Source: Planctomyces sp.
GTDB lineage: Bacteria; Planctomycetota; Planctomycetia; Planctomycetales; Planctomycetaceae
Direction of reading: 5' to 3'
Assembly (NCBI GenBank): GCA_019636235.1
Contig: JAHBXW010000027.1
Coordinates: 1 to 55,430 of the forward strand
DNA: 55,430 bases
The position numbers and the translations under genes are program-made. Each line of letters starts with the position of its first letter. Positions within the stretch are counted from its first letter, which is position 1. Below the pieces are notes generated by a model. The model was given only the letters and a program-made list of their open reading frames with translations. It was not told where the DNA came from and ran no database searches. Shown piece by piece: positions 39,386 to 48,668 of this stretch.

Positions 39386-41032
39386 ATGTCCAATCCGATC
39401 ATTCACCGCGAGCTGATCCGCGTGCTCCGCGACAAACGGTCGCTGCTGCTGCAGTGCGGCCTGTCGCTGGCCTTCACGCTGCTGATCGCGCTCCGCTGGC
39501 CGACCGAACCGCGGATGGCGCTGTCGGGCGAACGGGCCCAGCAGGTGTTCCGCCTGTTTTCCTTCGGCCTCCTGGGGGCGATCCTGCTGCTGCTGCCGGT
39601 GTACCCGGCGACAAGCATTGTCCGGGAGCGCCGGCAGGGGACATTGGCGCTGTTGCTGAACACGCCGCTGGGACCGCTGCGGATTTACTTCGGCAAGCTG
39701 CTGGCGATGCTGGGGCTGGCCGGACTGATGCTGGCGATCAGCATTCCCGCGGCGGCGGCCTGTTACGCGCTGGGCGGGATCACGTTCCGGCAGGAGATCC
39801 TCGGACTGTATGTCGTGCTGGCACTGACGGCCGTGCAGTGCACGGCGATCGGCCTGTTGGTCAGCACGCTGGCCCAGACGACCGATTCGGCGGTGCGGCT
39901 GACCTACGGGACGATTCTCGCGGTGTCGGTGCTGGCGCTCGCGCCGTACCAGTTCTTCGTCGGGTCCGAAGGGCTGACGCTGAAGTTCGCGGAGTGGCTG
40001 CGGTGCGCGTCGCCGCTGGCGGCGATGATGGAGCGGATCGGCGCGACGGACGTCGGGTCGCATGGCCTGTCGGCGGCCGGCACGGTGATGGGACGGTTCG
40101 TCCTGATGTCGGCGGCGATCAGCGTGGGCTGTGCGGCGGCGACGATTTCGCGGCTGAATCATCGGCTGTTCGACCGGCCGCGCGCCGCGGGCAAGGTGGT
40201 GGAAGGGCCGGCGATTCTCCGCCGGCTGATGTTCCTCGTCGACCCGCAGCGCCGCTCGCGCTCGATCGGGCCGCTGACGAACCCGGTGATGGTCAAGGAA
40301 TTCCGCTGCCGACGGTTCGGTCGGCTGCACTGGATGCTGCGGCTGGTGGCGTTCTGCACGGTGCTGTCGCTGGCGCTGGCGATCCTGTCGACGACGAAGA
40401 CGATCGCCTGGGACGTGCCGACGATCGGCGCGCTCCTGGTTCTGCTGCAGGTGGCGCTGATCGTGCTGATCACCCCCAGCCTGGCGTCCGGGCTGATCAG
40501 CGCGGAACGCGAGACGCGCGGCTGGGTGCTGCTGCAGATGACGCCCATGTCGGCCTGGCGGATTGTGTGGGGCAAGCTGCTGTCGGTGCTGCTGACGGTG
40601 CTGCTGATCATGTGCGCGACGCTGCCGGGCTACCTGGTGATGGTGTACCTCGACCCGGGGCAGCGGTTTCAGGTGCAGCGGGTGGTGATCTGTCTGGGGC
40701 TGACGGCGCTGTTCGCGATGCTGTCGAGCGCGGCATTGGGCAGCTTTTTCGCGCGGACATCGCATGCGACAGCGGCGTCCTATGTGCTGCTGCTGGGCGT
40801 GTGCGCGTTGCCGCTGTTGTTCTGGCTGGGCCGGGACGCGCCGTTCGGCCACGACACGGTCGAAGCCGCGCTGACGATCAACCCGATCGCCGCGGCGCTG
40901 AATGTGATCCGCCTTCCCGGCTTCCGCGACTACGCGCTGTTGCCCGCCCACTGGTGGTTGGTCGGCGTCGCGTCGGCCGTGAGCCTGCTGCTGCTTTTGT
41001 GGCAGACCCGCCGTTTGTCTCAACCCCGCTGA
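39386..41032 (+). CDS. ABC-2 type transporter permease
   Basis: A 548-residue inner-membrane protein from ATG 39386, 3 bp after the ATPase stop. About 12 hydrophobic helices occur in two similar halves: the first half runs from LLLQCGLSLAFTLLIAL through ILLLLPVYPATSIVRERRQGTLALLL, and the second from MLRLVAFCTVLSLALAIL through SLASGLISAERETRGWVLLQMTPMSAWRI. The repeated element ERRQGTLALLLNTPL / ERETRGWVLLQMTPM is the ABC-2 coupling segment that contacts the ATPase. It is thus a fused double permease. The exported substrate cannot be told from the sequence. Confidence 0.92.
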   Translation: MSNPIIHRELIRVLRDKRSLLLQCGLSLAFTLLIALRWPTEPRMALSGERAQQVFRLFSFGLLGAILLLLPVYPATSIVRERRQGTLALLLNTPLGPLRIYFGKLLAMLGLAGLMLAISIPAAAACYALGGITFRQEILGLYVVLALTAVQCTAIGLLVSTLAQTTDSAVRLTYGTILAVSVLALAPYQFFVGSEGLTLKFAEWLRCASPLAAMMERIGATDVGSHGLSAAGTVMGRFVLMSAAISVGCAAATISRLNHRLFDRPRAAGKVVEGPAILRRLMFLVDPQRRSRSIGPLTNPVMVKEFRCRRFGRLHWMLRLVAFCTVLSLALAILSTTKTIAWDVPTIGALLVLLQVALIVLITPSLASGLISAERETRGWVLLQMTPMSAWRIVWGKLLSVLLTVLLIMCATLPGYLVMVYLDPGQRFQVQRVVICLGLTALFAMLSSAALGSFFARTSHATAASYVLLLGVCALPLLFWLGRDAPFGHDTVEAALTINPIAAALNVIRLPGFRDYALLPAHWWLVGVASAVSLLLLLWQTRRLSQPR

Positions 41033-41037
41033 TCCCG

Positions 41038-42768
41038 ATGCATGCATCCCTGCTGCGGCTGATTGTCTGCCTCGCCGGACTGGGCGCGCCCGCGCTGGTC
41101 CGCGCGGAGATCACGCTGGACTATGTCATGTTCGCCGACCCGGAGCTCGAACCTCCGCAGTCGCCGCAATTGCTGGACGACCGGCTGACGCCGCTGTGGC
41201 GGCAGGCGCTGGCCCGTCCGGAAGGCGACCTGCGCCGGCTGGCGGCGGAAGCGGTGTCGACGGCCCATCAGCGGGGCTTCACCGTCGCCGCGGAAGCCCG
41301 GCCCGAACTGCTCGCCGTGCTCGGAGATCAGGCGACGCCGGATGAAGTCCGCTGGGCGGCGGCGCGGGCGCTGATCGTGCTCGAAGCGCAAGACGCCGCG
41401 GGAGACCTGTTTGCCGCCTCGCAGCAGGCGCCCAAGTTGCGGCCGCTCATCGAACCGCAACTCGCCGACTGGCGGCACGCGCCGCTGCTCGACGTGCTGC
41501 GCGCCCGGCTGACGGCCGAGGGCACGACGCGCCGCGACCTGATGTCGGCCATCGACGGAATCGGCCGGTTCGCCGACGCGGAGTCGCTGGAATCTCTGCT
41601 GGAATTCGTTCGGGACGCCCGGCGGCCGGCCGATGTGCGGCTCGCCTCGGCGCGGGCGGCCGGGCGGTGCGCGACCAGCGGACTCGAGTCGCTGGCCGGC
41701 GAGTTGTCGGCGACTGATCGGCCCATCGTGGATCGGCTGTGCGCCGCCGGATTGCTGACCCGGCACGACGCCCCCCAGGCCCGCGAACTGCTGGCAGCCA
41801 TCGCCGTCGATTCCGAGCCCAGCGTCGCCGCCGACGCGCTTCGCACGCTGTATTCCATCGACCCCGAACTGGTTGTCCCGCTGGCGGAAGGGGCGATCGC
41901 CAATTGGGACGCAAACGTCCGCCTCGAGGGCCTCCGCTGCTACGCAACTTTGCCGACCGTCGATCGCATCGCGGTCCTGGGACGATCGCTGGATGACCAT
42001 CATCCGCGGAACCGGTCCTTCGTCCGGGAGGAGCTGTTCCGCCATGCCCGGCAGCCGGAGTTCGACGCCGCCGTCCGCCAGGCGGTGGTCACGGCCCTCG
42101 CGACGGACGCCTGGCGGGCTCAGGAGCAGGCGGCGCTGCTGGTCGGCGCTCTGGATCATGAGCCGGCGGCGCCTCGGACGGTGGAGCTGTTGGAATCGCG
42201 CCGCAAGGAAGTGATGACGACGGCCGCCTGGACGTTGCGCAAGCTGGCGGTCCCCGAGACGCTGCCCGCGATGCTTGACCGGGCCACGCGCGAATCGCTG
42301 AACCCGACCTGGGACATCGACGAAGTCGCGCCGCAGGTGGCGCATCTGTTTGAAGGCATGGCGCTGATGAACTTCCAGGAGGCCGATCCCCTGATGCGAC
42401 GGCACATCCCGAAAAAGATGGTCGGCGCCGAGATGCGGGGCGCGGCCGTCTGGGGGCTGGGCGTGCTGCACGCGGGCGTCCCCGATGAGGACCTCGCGAA
42501 GTCGCTGATGGAACGCTACCTGGACACGGCCAGTTCTCCGTCGGAGCTGCCGCTGGTCCGGCGGATGAGCGCCGTCTCGATCGGCCGAATGAAGTCAGCG
42601 GCGCAGCTCGAAGAGCTGAAGGCCCGGGTCGGTCCGGTCGCCGGGCACAATTCGGACGCGTACTCCGCGCGCTGGGCCATTCTGCAGATCTCCGGCGAGG
42701 AGATTCCGCTGGCGGAAGTGCCGACCTTTTTCGATCGGGGCTGGTTCCTGGAAGCCGTCCCGTACTGA
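41038..42768 (+). CDS. Exported HEAT-like helical-repeat protein
   Basis: A 576-residue protein from ATG 41038, 5 bp after the permease stop, so it is the fourth gene of the operon. A signal peptide is visible (SLLRLIVCLAGLGAPALVRA). The mature protein is almost all helical, with repeated pairs of Ala/Leu-rich helices such as VRWAAARALIVLEAQDAAG, VRLASARAAGRCATSGLESL, and MRGAAVWGLGVLHAGVPDED. This is the pattern of HEAT or PBS-lyase-type repeats, which form scaffolds for protein binding. No enzyme motif is seen. It may be a periplasmic adaptor or assembly factor for the ABC system. Confidence 0.78.
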   Translation: MHASLLRLIVCLAGLGAPALVRAEITLDYVMFADPELEPPQSPQLLDDRLTPLWRQALARPEGDLRRLAAEAVSTAHQRGFTVAAEARPELLAVLGDQATPDEVRWAAARALIVLEAQDAAGDLFAASQQAPKLRPLIEPQLADWRHAPLLDVLRARLTAEGTTRRDLMSAIDGIGRFADAESLESLLEFVRDARRPADVRLASARAAGRCATSGLESLAGELSATDRPIVDRLCAAGLLTRHDAPQARELLAAIAVDSEPSVAADALRTLYSIDPELVVPLAEGAIANWDANVRLEGLRCYATLPTVDRIAVLGRSLDDHHPRNRSFVREELFRHARQPEFDAAVRQAVVTALATDAWRAQEQAALLVGALDHEPAAPRTVELLESRRKEVMTTAAWTLRKLAVPETLPAMLDRATRESLNPTWDIDEVAPQVAHLFEGMALMNFQEADPLMRRHIPKKMVGAEMRGAAVWGLGVLHAGVPDEDLAKSLMERYLDTASSPSELPLVRRMSAVSIGRMKSAAQLEELKARVGPVAGHNSDAYSARWAILQISGEEIPLAEVPTFFDRGWFLEAVPY

Positions 42769-43016
42769 TCCCCACGGCCCGATTGTGAGCCGATTGCGGG
42801 TTCTTCCACGACGCCCCCGGGCCGGAAGGCGGCAGGGGTTGCGCTTGTGCCGTCTGTGCGCCCGACGTGGAATTGCTGTTCCGCCGGCACCCGGTTTTCG
42901 GAGTATGATGGATGTTTCGGCGGGATGGCCGCGAACGTTGCAGAACGGCTCGCGGTTTCTCAACAGGCGGCCGGCGCCGTCGACCGTCGATACGGCCTCC
43001 GATTTCCGAGGGCGAC

Positions 43017-43742
43017 ATGAAGACTCTCCAGCGACTCGCCTGTCCCATCGCGACCCTCGCCTGCGGCCTGCTCGTGTGTTGCGGATTCGGCCTCGCTCAG
43101 GGGACCGCGAAGAAGTCGAAGCCCCTCACTCCAGCCCAGCTTAAGTCGCTGGACTCCGAAGCGCAGCGGCTGCAGGAGTCATTTCTGACGGGCCTGGAGG
43201 ACCTGGCTCAGTCCTACGAAGACGCCGGGCAGATCGACCGGGCCCGGTCCCTGCTCCAGGAGATCCTCAAGGTCCACCCGGAACATCCCCGCGCGCAGCA
43301 GAAGCTGAAGGGGTACGACGAGGCCGTGTTCGCCGCGAACGAAGTGTCCGTCGATGTCGACGCGGCCTACGGCTGGACGGCCACGAATGTGTACGTGCAG
43401 CAGGGAAAGCCGGTGCGGTTTTCGGCGTCGGGGACATACCGGTTCATCGTGAACGAGACGCTGGGCCCTGACGGCTTTCCGACGCAGAACGTCGTCCGCG
43501 ACATGGCCGACGCGCCGCTGGGCGCGCTGGTGGGCATCGTCATGCCGCCGCGGACCTCCCCCGACCAGCGGCAACAGGACCTGCTGCAGGGGGCCAGCCG
43601 GCCGTTCGCCGTCGGATCGGGAACCGAATACACCCCCACGGTCGACGGCATGGTGTTCCTGAAGCTGAATGTCCCGCCGGCCAGCAAGTGCACGGGAAAG
43701 CTGCGGGCGACGTTGAGCGGCAACCTGCGTCGCGGCGGGTGA
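43017..43742 (+). CDS. Exported protein with helical N-terminus and possible PA-IL/LecA-like domain
   Basis: A 241-residue protein from ATG 43017 with GAGGG upstream. The signal peptide (RLACPIATLACGLLVCCGFGLA) may be cleaved after LAQ. Residues 35-105 look like a TPR-like helical region (LEDLAQSYEDAGQIDRARSL, ILKVHPEHPRAQQKL). Residues 105-241 form a beta-rich domain with VSVDVDAAYGWTATNVYVQQGKPVRFSASGTYRF, reminiscent of the LecA/PA-IL sugar-binding fold, and a GPDGFPTQ loop in the region where that fold binds calcium. Carbohydrate binding is a guess. The next gene starts 40 bp later on the same strand. Confidence 0.72.
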   Translation: MKTLQRLACPIATLACGLLVCCGFGLAQGTAKKSKPLTPAQLKSLDSEAQRLQESFLTGLEDLAQSYEDAGQIDRARSLLQEILKVHPEHPRAQQKLKGYDEAVFAANEVSVDVDAAYGWTATNVYVQQGKPVRFSASGTYRFIVNETLGPDGFPTQNVVRDMADAPLGALVGIVMPPRTSPDQRQQDLLQGASRPFAVGSGTEYTPTVDGMVFLKLNVPPASKCTGKLRATLSGNLRRGG

Positions 43743-43782
43743 CCGTGCGGAAGTCGGCCAACCCCGGTTCCAGGTCAACACC

Positions 43783-43977
43783 ATGCTCTGGCTTTTGACG
43801 TTGGGCATCATCGCCGTGATGTTGTATTTGGGATGGGTTCCGACATTTCGGTATGAAGGCCTGTTGGGTCGCCGCCGGCTGGAGCTGGCGTATCGCGACG
43901 AAGAGCCGGTTGTGTACTGGCTGAAGATCGCGACCTTGTGCGCGTTCGCCGCCTGGCTGTGGTTCCGGGACAAATGA
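43783..43977 (+). CDS. Small two-helix membrane protein
   Basis: A 64-residue protein from ATG 43783 (MLWLLTLGIIAVMLYLGWVP) with a second helix near the C-terminus (VVYWLKIATLCAFAAWLW). Between them is a charged loop FRYEGLLGRRRLELAYRDE. The pattern is consistent for a real small inner-membrane protein. It lies 40 bp after the exported protein gene and is probably co-transcribed. Function unknown. Confidence 0.65.
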   Translation: MLWLLTLGIIAVMLYLGWVPTFRYEGLLGRRRLELAYRDEEPVVYWLKIATLCAFAAWLWFRDK

Positions 43978-44334
43978 CGCCCGCTGCGGCGCCGCATTCG
44001 TTGGCAAGTCGGCCAGCGACCTCGCCTCGCCAGCGGCGTCCAGCAACCCCCGCGCTCGATTACACGGTCCCGCCGGACAGTGCGCTGCGAGCGTGCTGGA
44101 CCGTCCAGAAGAATAAACACATGCCCAATCAACTATCGATGGCCTGCCAGGAGTTCGTCCGTCGTTTTGGCGGCATCCAGTCGCCAGGCCACGTCGCGGA
44201 CTGATTGGGCGATCTCCAAGTCGACAGGTCGCACGACCGTCGATGACAACGGGCCTTGTTAACGCCGTGCCTCGCCGCTTCTCTCGCGTTCGTCAACGTC
44301 ATTTGCCTCCGCCGGCCCGGGCCAAAGCCGCGCG
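43978..44334. other. Intergenic region, no gene recognised
   Basis: About 360 bases separate the small membrane protein gene from the promoter at 44335. A 27-codon open frame at 44121-44204 has no ribosome binding site and is not taken as a gene. Base composition becomes more AT-rich toward the right. Confidence 0.45.
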
Positions 44335-44363
44335 TTGACATTTATTGCACACTGATTGACAAT
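44335..44363 (+). promoter_or_regulatory. Sigma-70-like promoter of the sigma factor-kinase unit
   Basis: A perfect TTGACA (44335-44340), a 17-bp spacer and GACAAT (44358-44363) form a good housekeeping promoter. It would give a leader of about 130 bases before the ATG at 44500. The leader contains a small hairpin, GGCCC-AGCC-GGGCC at 44374-44387. Confidence 0.6.
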
Positions 44364-44499
44364 CATGACCATCGGCCCAGCCGGGCCAGGGTATCGGCCT
44401 CGCTTTGCTCGCGCTCTGCCTGCTGCAGTCTTTTTTGTGCGTTGCTGAAGATTTCGCGCATCGAAGTGGGACCGACAGCATCTTTCTCGATAGACGGTC

Positions 44500-45050
44500 A
44501 TGCCGCCGAGCGACTCTGACTTTGCGAGGTTTCGTCCGTATCTCCAGTTTTTGGCGCGACTGACATGGAATCGATCCCTGCAGGCCCAAGTCGATCCGTC
44601 CGACATCGTGCAGCAGACGATGCTGCGGGCGCACCAGCAACTGCACCAGTTTCAAGGGCCAGCGAGGCGGAATTCGCGGCCTGGCTGCGGGCGATCCTGG
44701 CGAACGAAATGCTGCAGGCGAATCGCTTTCACCGCCAGGCGAAGCGCAGCATCGGCGACGAGCAGTCGCTGCACGCGGATCTGGATCAGTCGTCGCGACG
44801 GCTCAGCGCGTTCGCCGGGAATGGCGAGTCGCCGTCGGCGGCGGCCGTCTTTCACGAACGAGCGCTCGCCGTTTCCCGGGCCGTCGAAAGCCTTCCAGCC
44901 GCGCAACGTGAGGCGATCGTGCTGCACTACTGGCAGGGCCTCACGGTTCGTGAAATCTCACAGCAACTCGACGCCACCGCCGCAGCCGTCGGCGGTCTGA
45001 TCCACCGAGGATTGAAAGCTCTGAAGACCGCGCTGGCCGACTCCGATTGA
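44500..45050 (+). pseudogene. ECF sigma factor split by a single-base frameshift
   Basis: The first frame from ATG 44500 encodes the start of a planctomycete ECF sigma factor (SDFARFRPYLQFLARLTWNR, then VDPSDIVQQTMLRAHQQLHQFQG). At about 44656-44660 (CAAGGGCC) similarity jumps to the -1 frame, where it continues ASEAEFAAWLRAILANEMLQANR, then region 4 LPAAQREAIVLHYWQGLTVREISQQL and a clean stop at 45050. Restoring one G in the GGG run would give a continuous protein of about 183 residues. No classical slippery heptamer is in phase, so a recent loss-of-function mutation or an assembly error is more likely than programmed shifting. The kinase gene 30 bp downstream would normally be its partner. 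Confidence 0.85.
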
Positions 45051-45080
45051 CCCCGAGGCGATGGTCTGGTCACAGCCCCT

Positions 45081-48000
45081 ATGAACGCGAACGAATTCGA
45101 GCCGATGCCTGCCGCGAGCGAGCTCGATGAACTCGTCGCGCTGTATCTGCAGGGTCCGCTGGACGCCGCGCCATCGCTGCATCAGTTCGTGCGCCGGAAC
45201 CTTCCGGTGATCGCCGAAGGATTCGATGAATTCCTCCAGGACGATCGCTGGCTGCGTGGTCTGCTGCCATCCGAATTGATCGCCGATCCCGGCGGATCGT
45301 CGCGCCTTCGCGATGAAGAAACGCTGATTCGCGACGACTTCTTGGCAGCCCCTGTGGAGCGCCCGCCGTCCGAAGGGGCCGCCGATCCCTTCCAGGACTA
45401 CGAGCTGCTTGAGGAAATCGGCCGCGGCGGAATGGGCGTCATCTACCGTGCGCGACAACGCAGCTTGAACCGCATCGTGGCGATCAAGACCATTCTGGCC
45501 AACCGGCTTGCCGGGCCGGAAGACATCGCCCGATTCCGGGCCGAGGCCCAGCATGCGGCACAGCTGCAACACCCGGGGATCGTGCAGATCTTCGAGATCG
45601 GAGGTTCGCAGCACCAGGAATACATCGCGCTGGAATATGTCGACGGCACGAGTCTCAACACGTTCGCCTCGAGCGACCACGTGTTGCCGGCCGAGACCGC
45701 CGCGGAGATCGTCCAGCGTGTGGCCGAATCGGTGGCCTACGCGCATGCCTGCGGCGTGATTCACCGCGATTTGAAGCCGGCCAACATTCTTCTGGCGCGG
45801 GCGCCCGCGGGCAATGGGGTCTGCGTCGACACCGAGGCGGGGCCGGTCCGCTACGCCACGAAAGTCGCGGATTTCGGACTCGCGAAGCGGACCGAGTCTG
45901 ATACGGGCATGACGGTGACCGGTCAGATTCTGGGCACGCCGAGTTACATGCCGCCTGAGCAGGCGGACGGCCGCAGCGACCTGGTGAACGAATCGGCCGA
46001 CATCTACTCGCTGGGAGGCGTGCTGTACGCGCTGTTGACGGGGCGGCCCCCGTTTCGCGCGGCCAGCGCCATGGAGACGTTGAAACAGGTGCTCGAACAG
46101 CTGCCGCTGTCGCCGCGGCAGCTGAATCCGCAGATCCCGAGGAATCTCGAAACGATCTGCCTGAAGTGCCTGAACAAGTCTCCCGCGGATCGCTACTTGA
46201 GCGCGGCCGACCTGGCGGCTGACCTGCGGCGATTCCTGAACGGCGAACCGATCGCGGCGCGTCCGGCAGGCGTCGTCGAACGCCTCGTGCGGTGGGTCCG
46301 CCGCCGACCGACGCAGGCGTCGCTGATCGCCGCGAGCGTGCTGGCGCTGATGTCGCTGGTGGCCGCCGCAGTCGGCGCGTACGACAGCCGCATCATCAGC
46401 GAGGCTCGCGATCTGGCGCAGGAGTATCTGTATTACTCGCGCGTCAGCCTGGCGGACCGGCACTGGCATTCCAACAACGCGGGCACCGCGTCCGATCTGC
46501 TCGACCGTTGTCCTCCGGAGAAGAGGAACTGGGAATGGCGCTACCTGGATCGGCTGCTGCATCAGGAGTTGCTGCACGTCGAAGCGGAGCCGGATACGTC
46601 GCCGCTGTCGCACGCGCACGTCACAGCCGACGGACGGCGGATCATCTGCTCGGGCGGCGGCTGCGACGTGTGGATTCTGGATGCGCGAACGGGCGAGCCC
46701 CTCCGCTACTGGCATCACGGATTCAAAGGGGGCACGTGCGCGATCGCGGCCTCTGCGGACGGAAGGGGCCTTGTCGTCCTGGCCCGGATTCAGAGCCGGA
46801 TGACTTCGGCGGACGCGTTCTACTGGGAACTTCCGGACGAATTTGACGGCCCCCTGCAGCCGTTGCCGGCGCCCCTGTGGACCGCCAAGGACATTTCAAC
46901 GAACAACTTTGCGCCGCCGTTGCTGGTCTCTCAGGACGGCCAGTGGATTGCGGTGGGCAGCGGCATCCACCGCGTCGAAAAGCGACCGGAGATGGCGTTT
47001 GTGACCTTGATCCCGACCGCCGCGCCGGAGCGCGCGTTCCGTCTGACCGCCGATCAATCGCTCGGTCAGAACGGTTGCGTGGCGGCGGCATTCTCGCCGG
47101 ACGGGTCTCTCGTGGCATTCGCCTCGCAGATCCTGCAGGAGGGGCGCCAGGCGGATCGCGTGGAGCAGGCGTGCCGGATTGAAGTCTGGGACACGGCTCG
47201 CCAGCAACGCCTGCAGTCGTTGAACGGCTTCGCGGGGACGACGCTGGCGGTGCGGTTCAGCCCCGACGGGCAGCGCTTCGCGGCGGCCCTTTTGGAAGAG
47301 ATCGTCGTCTGGGAGACCTCCGGCTGGGAACCGACGCGGTCGTTTCCGCTCAAACAATCCGAGCGGGTTCTCGATCTGGAGTTCCGCCCGACGGGCTCGG
47401 TCCTGGGCGCAGCGCTGGCGGACGGGACGATCGGCATCTTCGACCTCGACGGGTCGGGGTCTGACGGGCCTGCCCTGCGGCTGCGGGGACACACGGCCAA
47501 CGCGAACTCGCTCGACTGGTTTCCTGACGGCCGGACGCTGGTTTCGTCGAGTGCGGACGGTTCGCTCCGCGTATGGAACGTCGAGCGACCGCAGACCTAT
47601 TGCGATGTGGGAACGGCGACGGCGGGCATCAATGGAATCGCGTTCTGCGGTGATGGGCGGTGGATTGTCACGGGGGATGAAGCGGGCTTCGTCACCCGCT
47701 GGAGCACGGATGGCCAGGAGCGGCCGGTGCTGATGGGCCGGCATGATCGCGCTGTCAGGTCCGTGGCGGCCAGCCCGGATGGCCGTCTGGTGGCGACCGG
47801 AGACGGCGAGCGACAGACGTCCGATCGTGTCGCCGTGGCACGGCTGTGGGACGCCGAGCAGGGGCGGCTATCGGGCGAAGTTCAGGAGATTCCGACAGTT
47901 GTCCGTGCGTTGAAATTCTTCCCGGACAGTCGCCGCCTGGCGATCGGCGGCGGCGACTTTTATGGCGGCGACGGGCGGATCCTGCTGTGGGACGTGACCC

Positions 48001-48590
48001 AGAAGCGCACGCTCTGGAAAAAGAATCGCGGCAACGGCATTCAGGACATCGCCATCTCGCCCGATGGAACACGGCTGGCCGGACTGGTGCTGAACGTCAA
48101 TCCCGAGATCTTCGTCCTGGACGCGGAGACCGGCGGCGGAGTCGGGGCGTATGTCACGGATCGTGAGGATCCGGAGCGCGTGGAGACGGTGCGCTTCAGC
48201 CGGAATGGCAGGCGACTGCTGCTCGCCGGAGACGGGCTGCGGTTGTTTGACTATCTCTCCGGGACGACCACGCAGTTGGATCGCCAGCCGGGGCTGATCC
48301 ACAACCTGGAGCTGCTTCCCGATGAGCGGATGATCCTGACCAACAGCGACACCAGAACGCTGCAGATCTGGCATGAGAGCCTGGACGCCTCGAACCGCGA
48401 GGACATCGCCCAGCAGTTGCTGCAGATTTCCTCGGCGGACGAGAACGTCGCTTGCATTGCGGTCAGCGGCGGAATCATCGCGGCAGGCTGTGCGGACGGC
48501 TCCGTTCGAGTCTGGGATGGGTCGGCTCGACAGCCTGCGCAGTCGCACGTCGTGCGCTTGCGTGTGCCGCAGGATGTTCCCAGGCAGTAG
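45081..48590 (+). CDS. Membrane-anchored Ser/Thr kinase with C-terminal WD40 repeats
   Basis: An 1169-residue protein from ATG 45081. Residues 105-390 are a complete Hanks-type kinase: glycine loop GRGGMG (114-119), Lys136 in VAIKTIL, HRDLKPANILL (228-238), DFG (264-266) and MPPEQADGRSD. One membrane helix lies at about 412-432 (QASLIAASVLALMSLVAAAV). The remainder, about 450-1169, forms WD40-type beta-propeller blades with repeated patterns such as VAAAFSPDGSLVAFAS, LAVRFSPDGQRFAAALLEE, SLDWFPDGRTLVSSSADGSLRVWN, and SVAASPDGRLVATGDGE. It should sense something outside the cytoplasm or act as a scaffold. Directly upstream is the split sigma factor, the usual genetic partner of such kinases in planctomycetes. 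Confidence 0.94.
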   Translation: MNANEFEPMPAASELDELVALYLQGPLDAAPSLHQFVRRNLPVIAEGFDEFLQDDRWLRGLLPSELIADPGGSSRLRDEETLIRDDFLAAPVERPPSEGAADPFQDYELLEEIGRGGMGVIYRARQRSLNRIVAIKTILANRLAGPEDIARFRAEAQHAAQLQHPGIVQIFEIGGSQHQEYIALEYVDGTSLNTFASSDHVLPAETAAEIVQRVAESVAYAHACGVIHRDLKPANILLARAPAGNGVCVDTEAGPVRYATKVADFGLAKRTESDTGMTVTGQILGTPSYMPPEQADGRSDLVNESADIYSLGGVLYALLTGRPPFRAASAMETLKQVLEQLPLSPRQLNPQIPRNLETICLKCLNKSPADRYLSAADLAADLRRFLNGEPIAARPAGVVERLVRWVRRRPTQASLIAASVLALMSLVAAAVGAYDSRIISEARDLAQEYLYYSRVSLADRHWHSNNAGTASDLLDRCPPEKRNWEWRYLDRLLHQELLHVEAEPDTSPLSHAHVTADGRRIICSGGGCDVWILDARTGEPLRYWHHGFKGGTCAIAASADGRGLVVLARIQSRMTSADAFYWELPDEFDGPLQPLPAPLWTAKDISTNNFAPPLLVSQDGQWIAVGSGIHRVEKRPEMAFVTLIPTAAPERAFRLTADQSLGQNGCVAAAFSPDGSLVAFASQILQEGRQADRVEQACRIEVWDTARQQRLQSLNGFAGTTLAVRFSPDGQRFAAALLEEIVVWETSGWEPTRSFPLKQSERVLDLEFRPTGSVLGAALADGTIGIFDLDGSGSDGPALRLRGHTANANSLDWFPDGRTLVSSSADGSLRVWNVERPQTYCDVGTATAGINGIAFCGDGRWIVTGDEAGFVTRWSTDGQERPVLMGRHDRAVRSVAASPDGRLVATGDGERQTSDRVAVARLWDAEQGRLSGEVQEIPTVVRALKFFPDSRRLAIGGGDFYGGDGRILLWDVTQKRTLWKKNRGNGIQDIAISPDGTRLAGLVLNVNPEIFVLDAETGGGVGAYVTDREDPERVETVRFSRNGRRLLLAGDGLRLFDYLSGTTTQLDRQPGLIHNLELLPDERMILTNSDTRTLQIWHESLDASNREDIAQQLLQISSADENVACIAVSGGIIAAGCADGSVRVWDGSARQPAQSHVVRLRVPQDVPRQ

Positions 48591-48668
48591 TCAACGCGCA
48601 GTGCGCTCAGGCGTCAAACCCATGCGGTCGGATCGACATTGATGACATCAACACGAGGCGGATTCGCG

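Noticed and set aside
38357-41047. 896-codon open frame antisense to the ABC transporter genes
   Set aside because: Composition is dominated by Arg, Gln, His and Pro, typical of a shadow frame, while the other strand shows full ABC motifs.
44121-44204. 27-codon open frame
   Set aside because: No ribosome binding site, no conserved-looking motif, and it precedes the recognised promoter of the next unit.
44651-44665. Programmed -1 ribosomal frameshift in the sigma factor gene
   Set aside because: No X-XXY-YYZ slippery heptamer occurs in phase at the junction and no strong downstream pseudoknot was noticed; mutation or assembly error is simpler.
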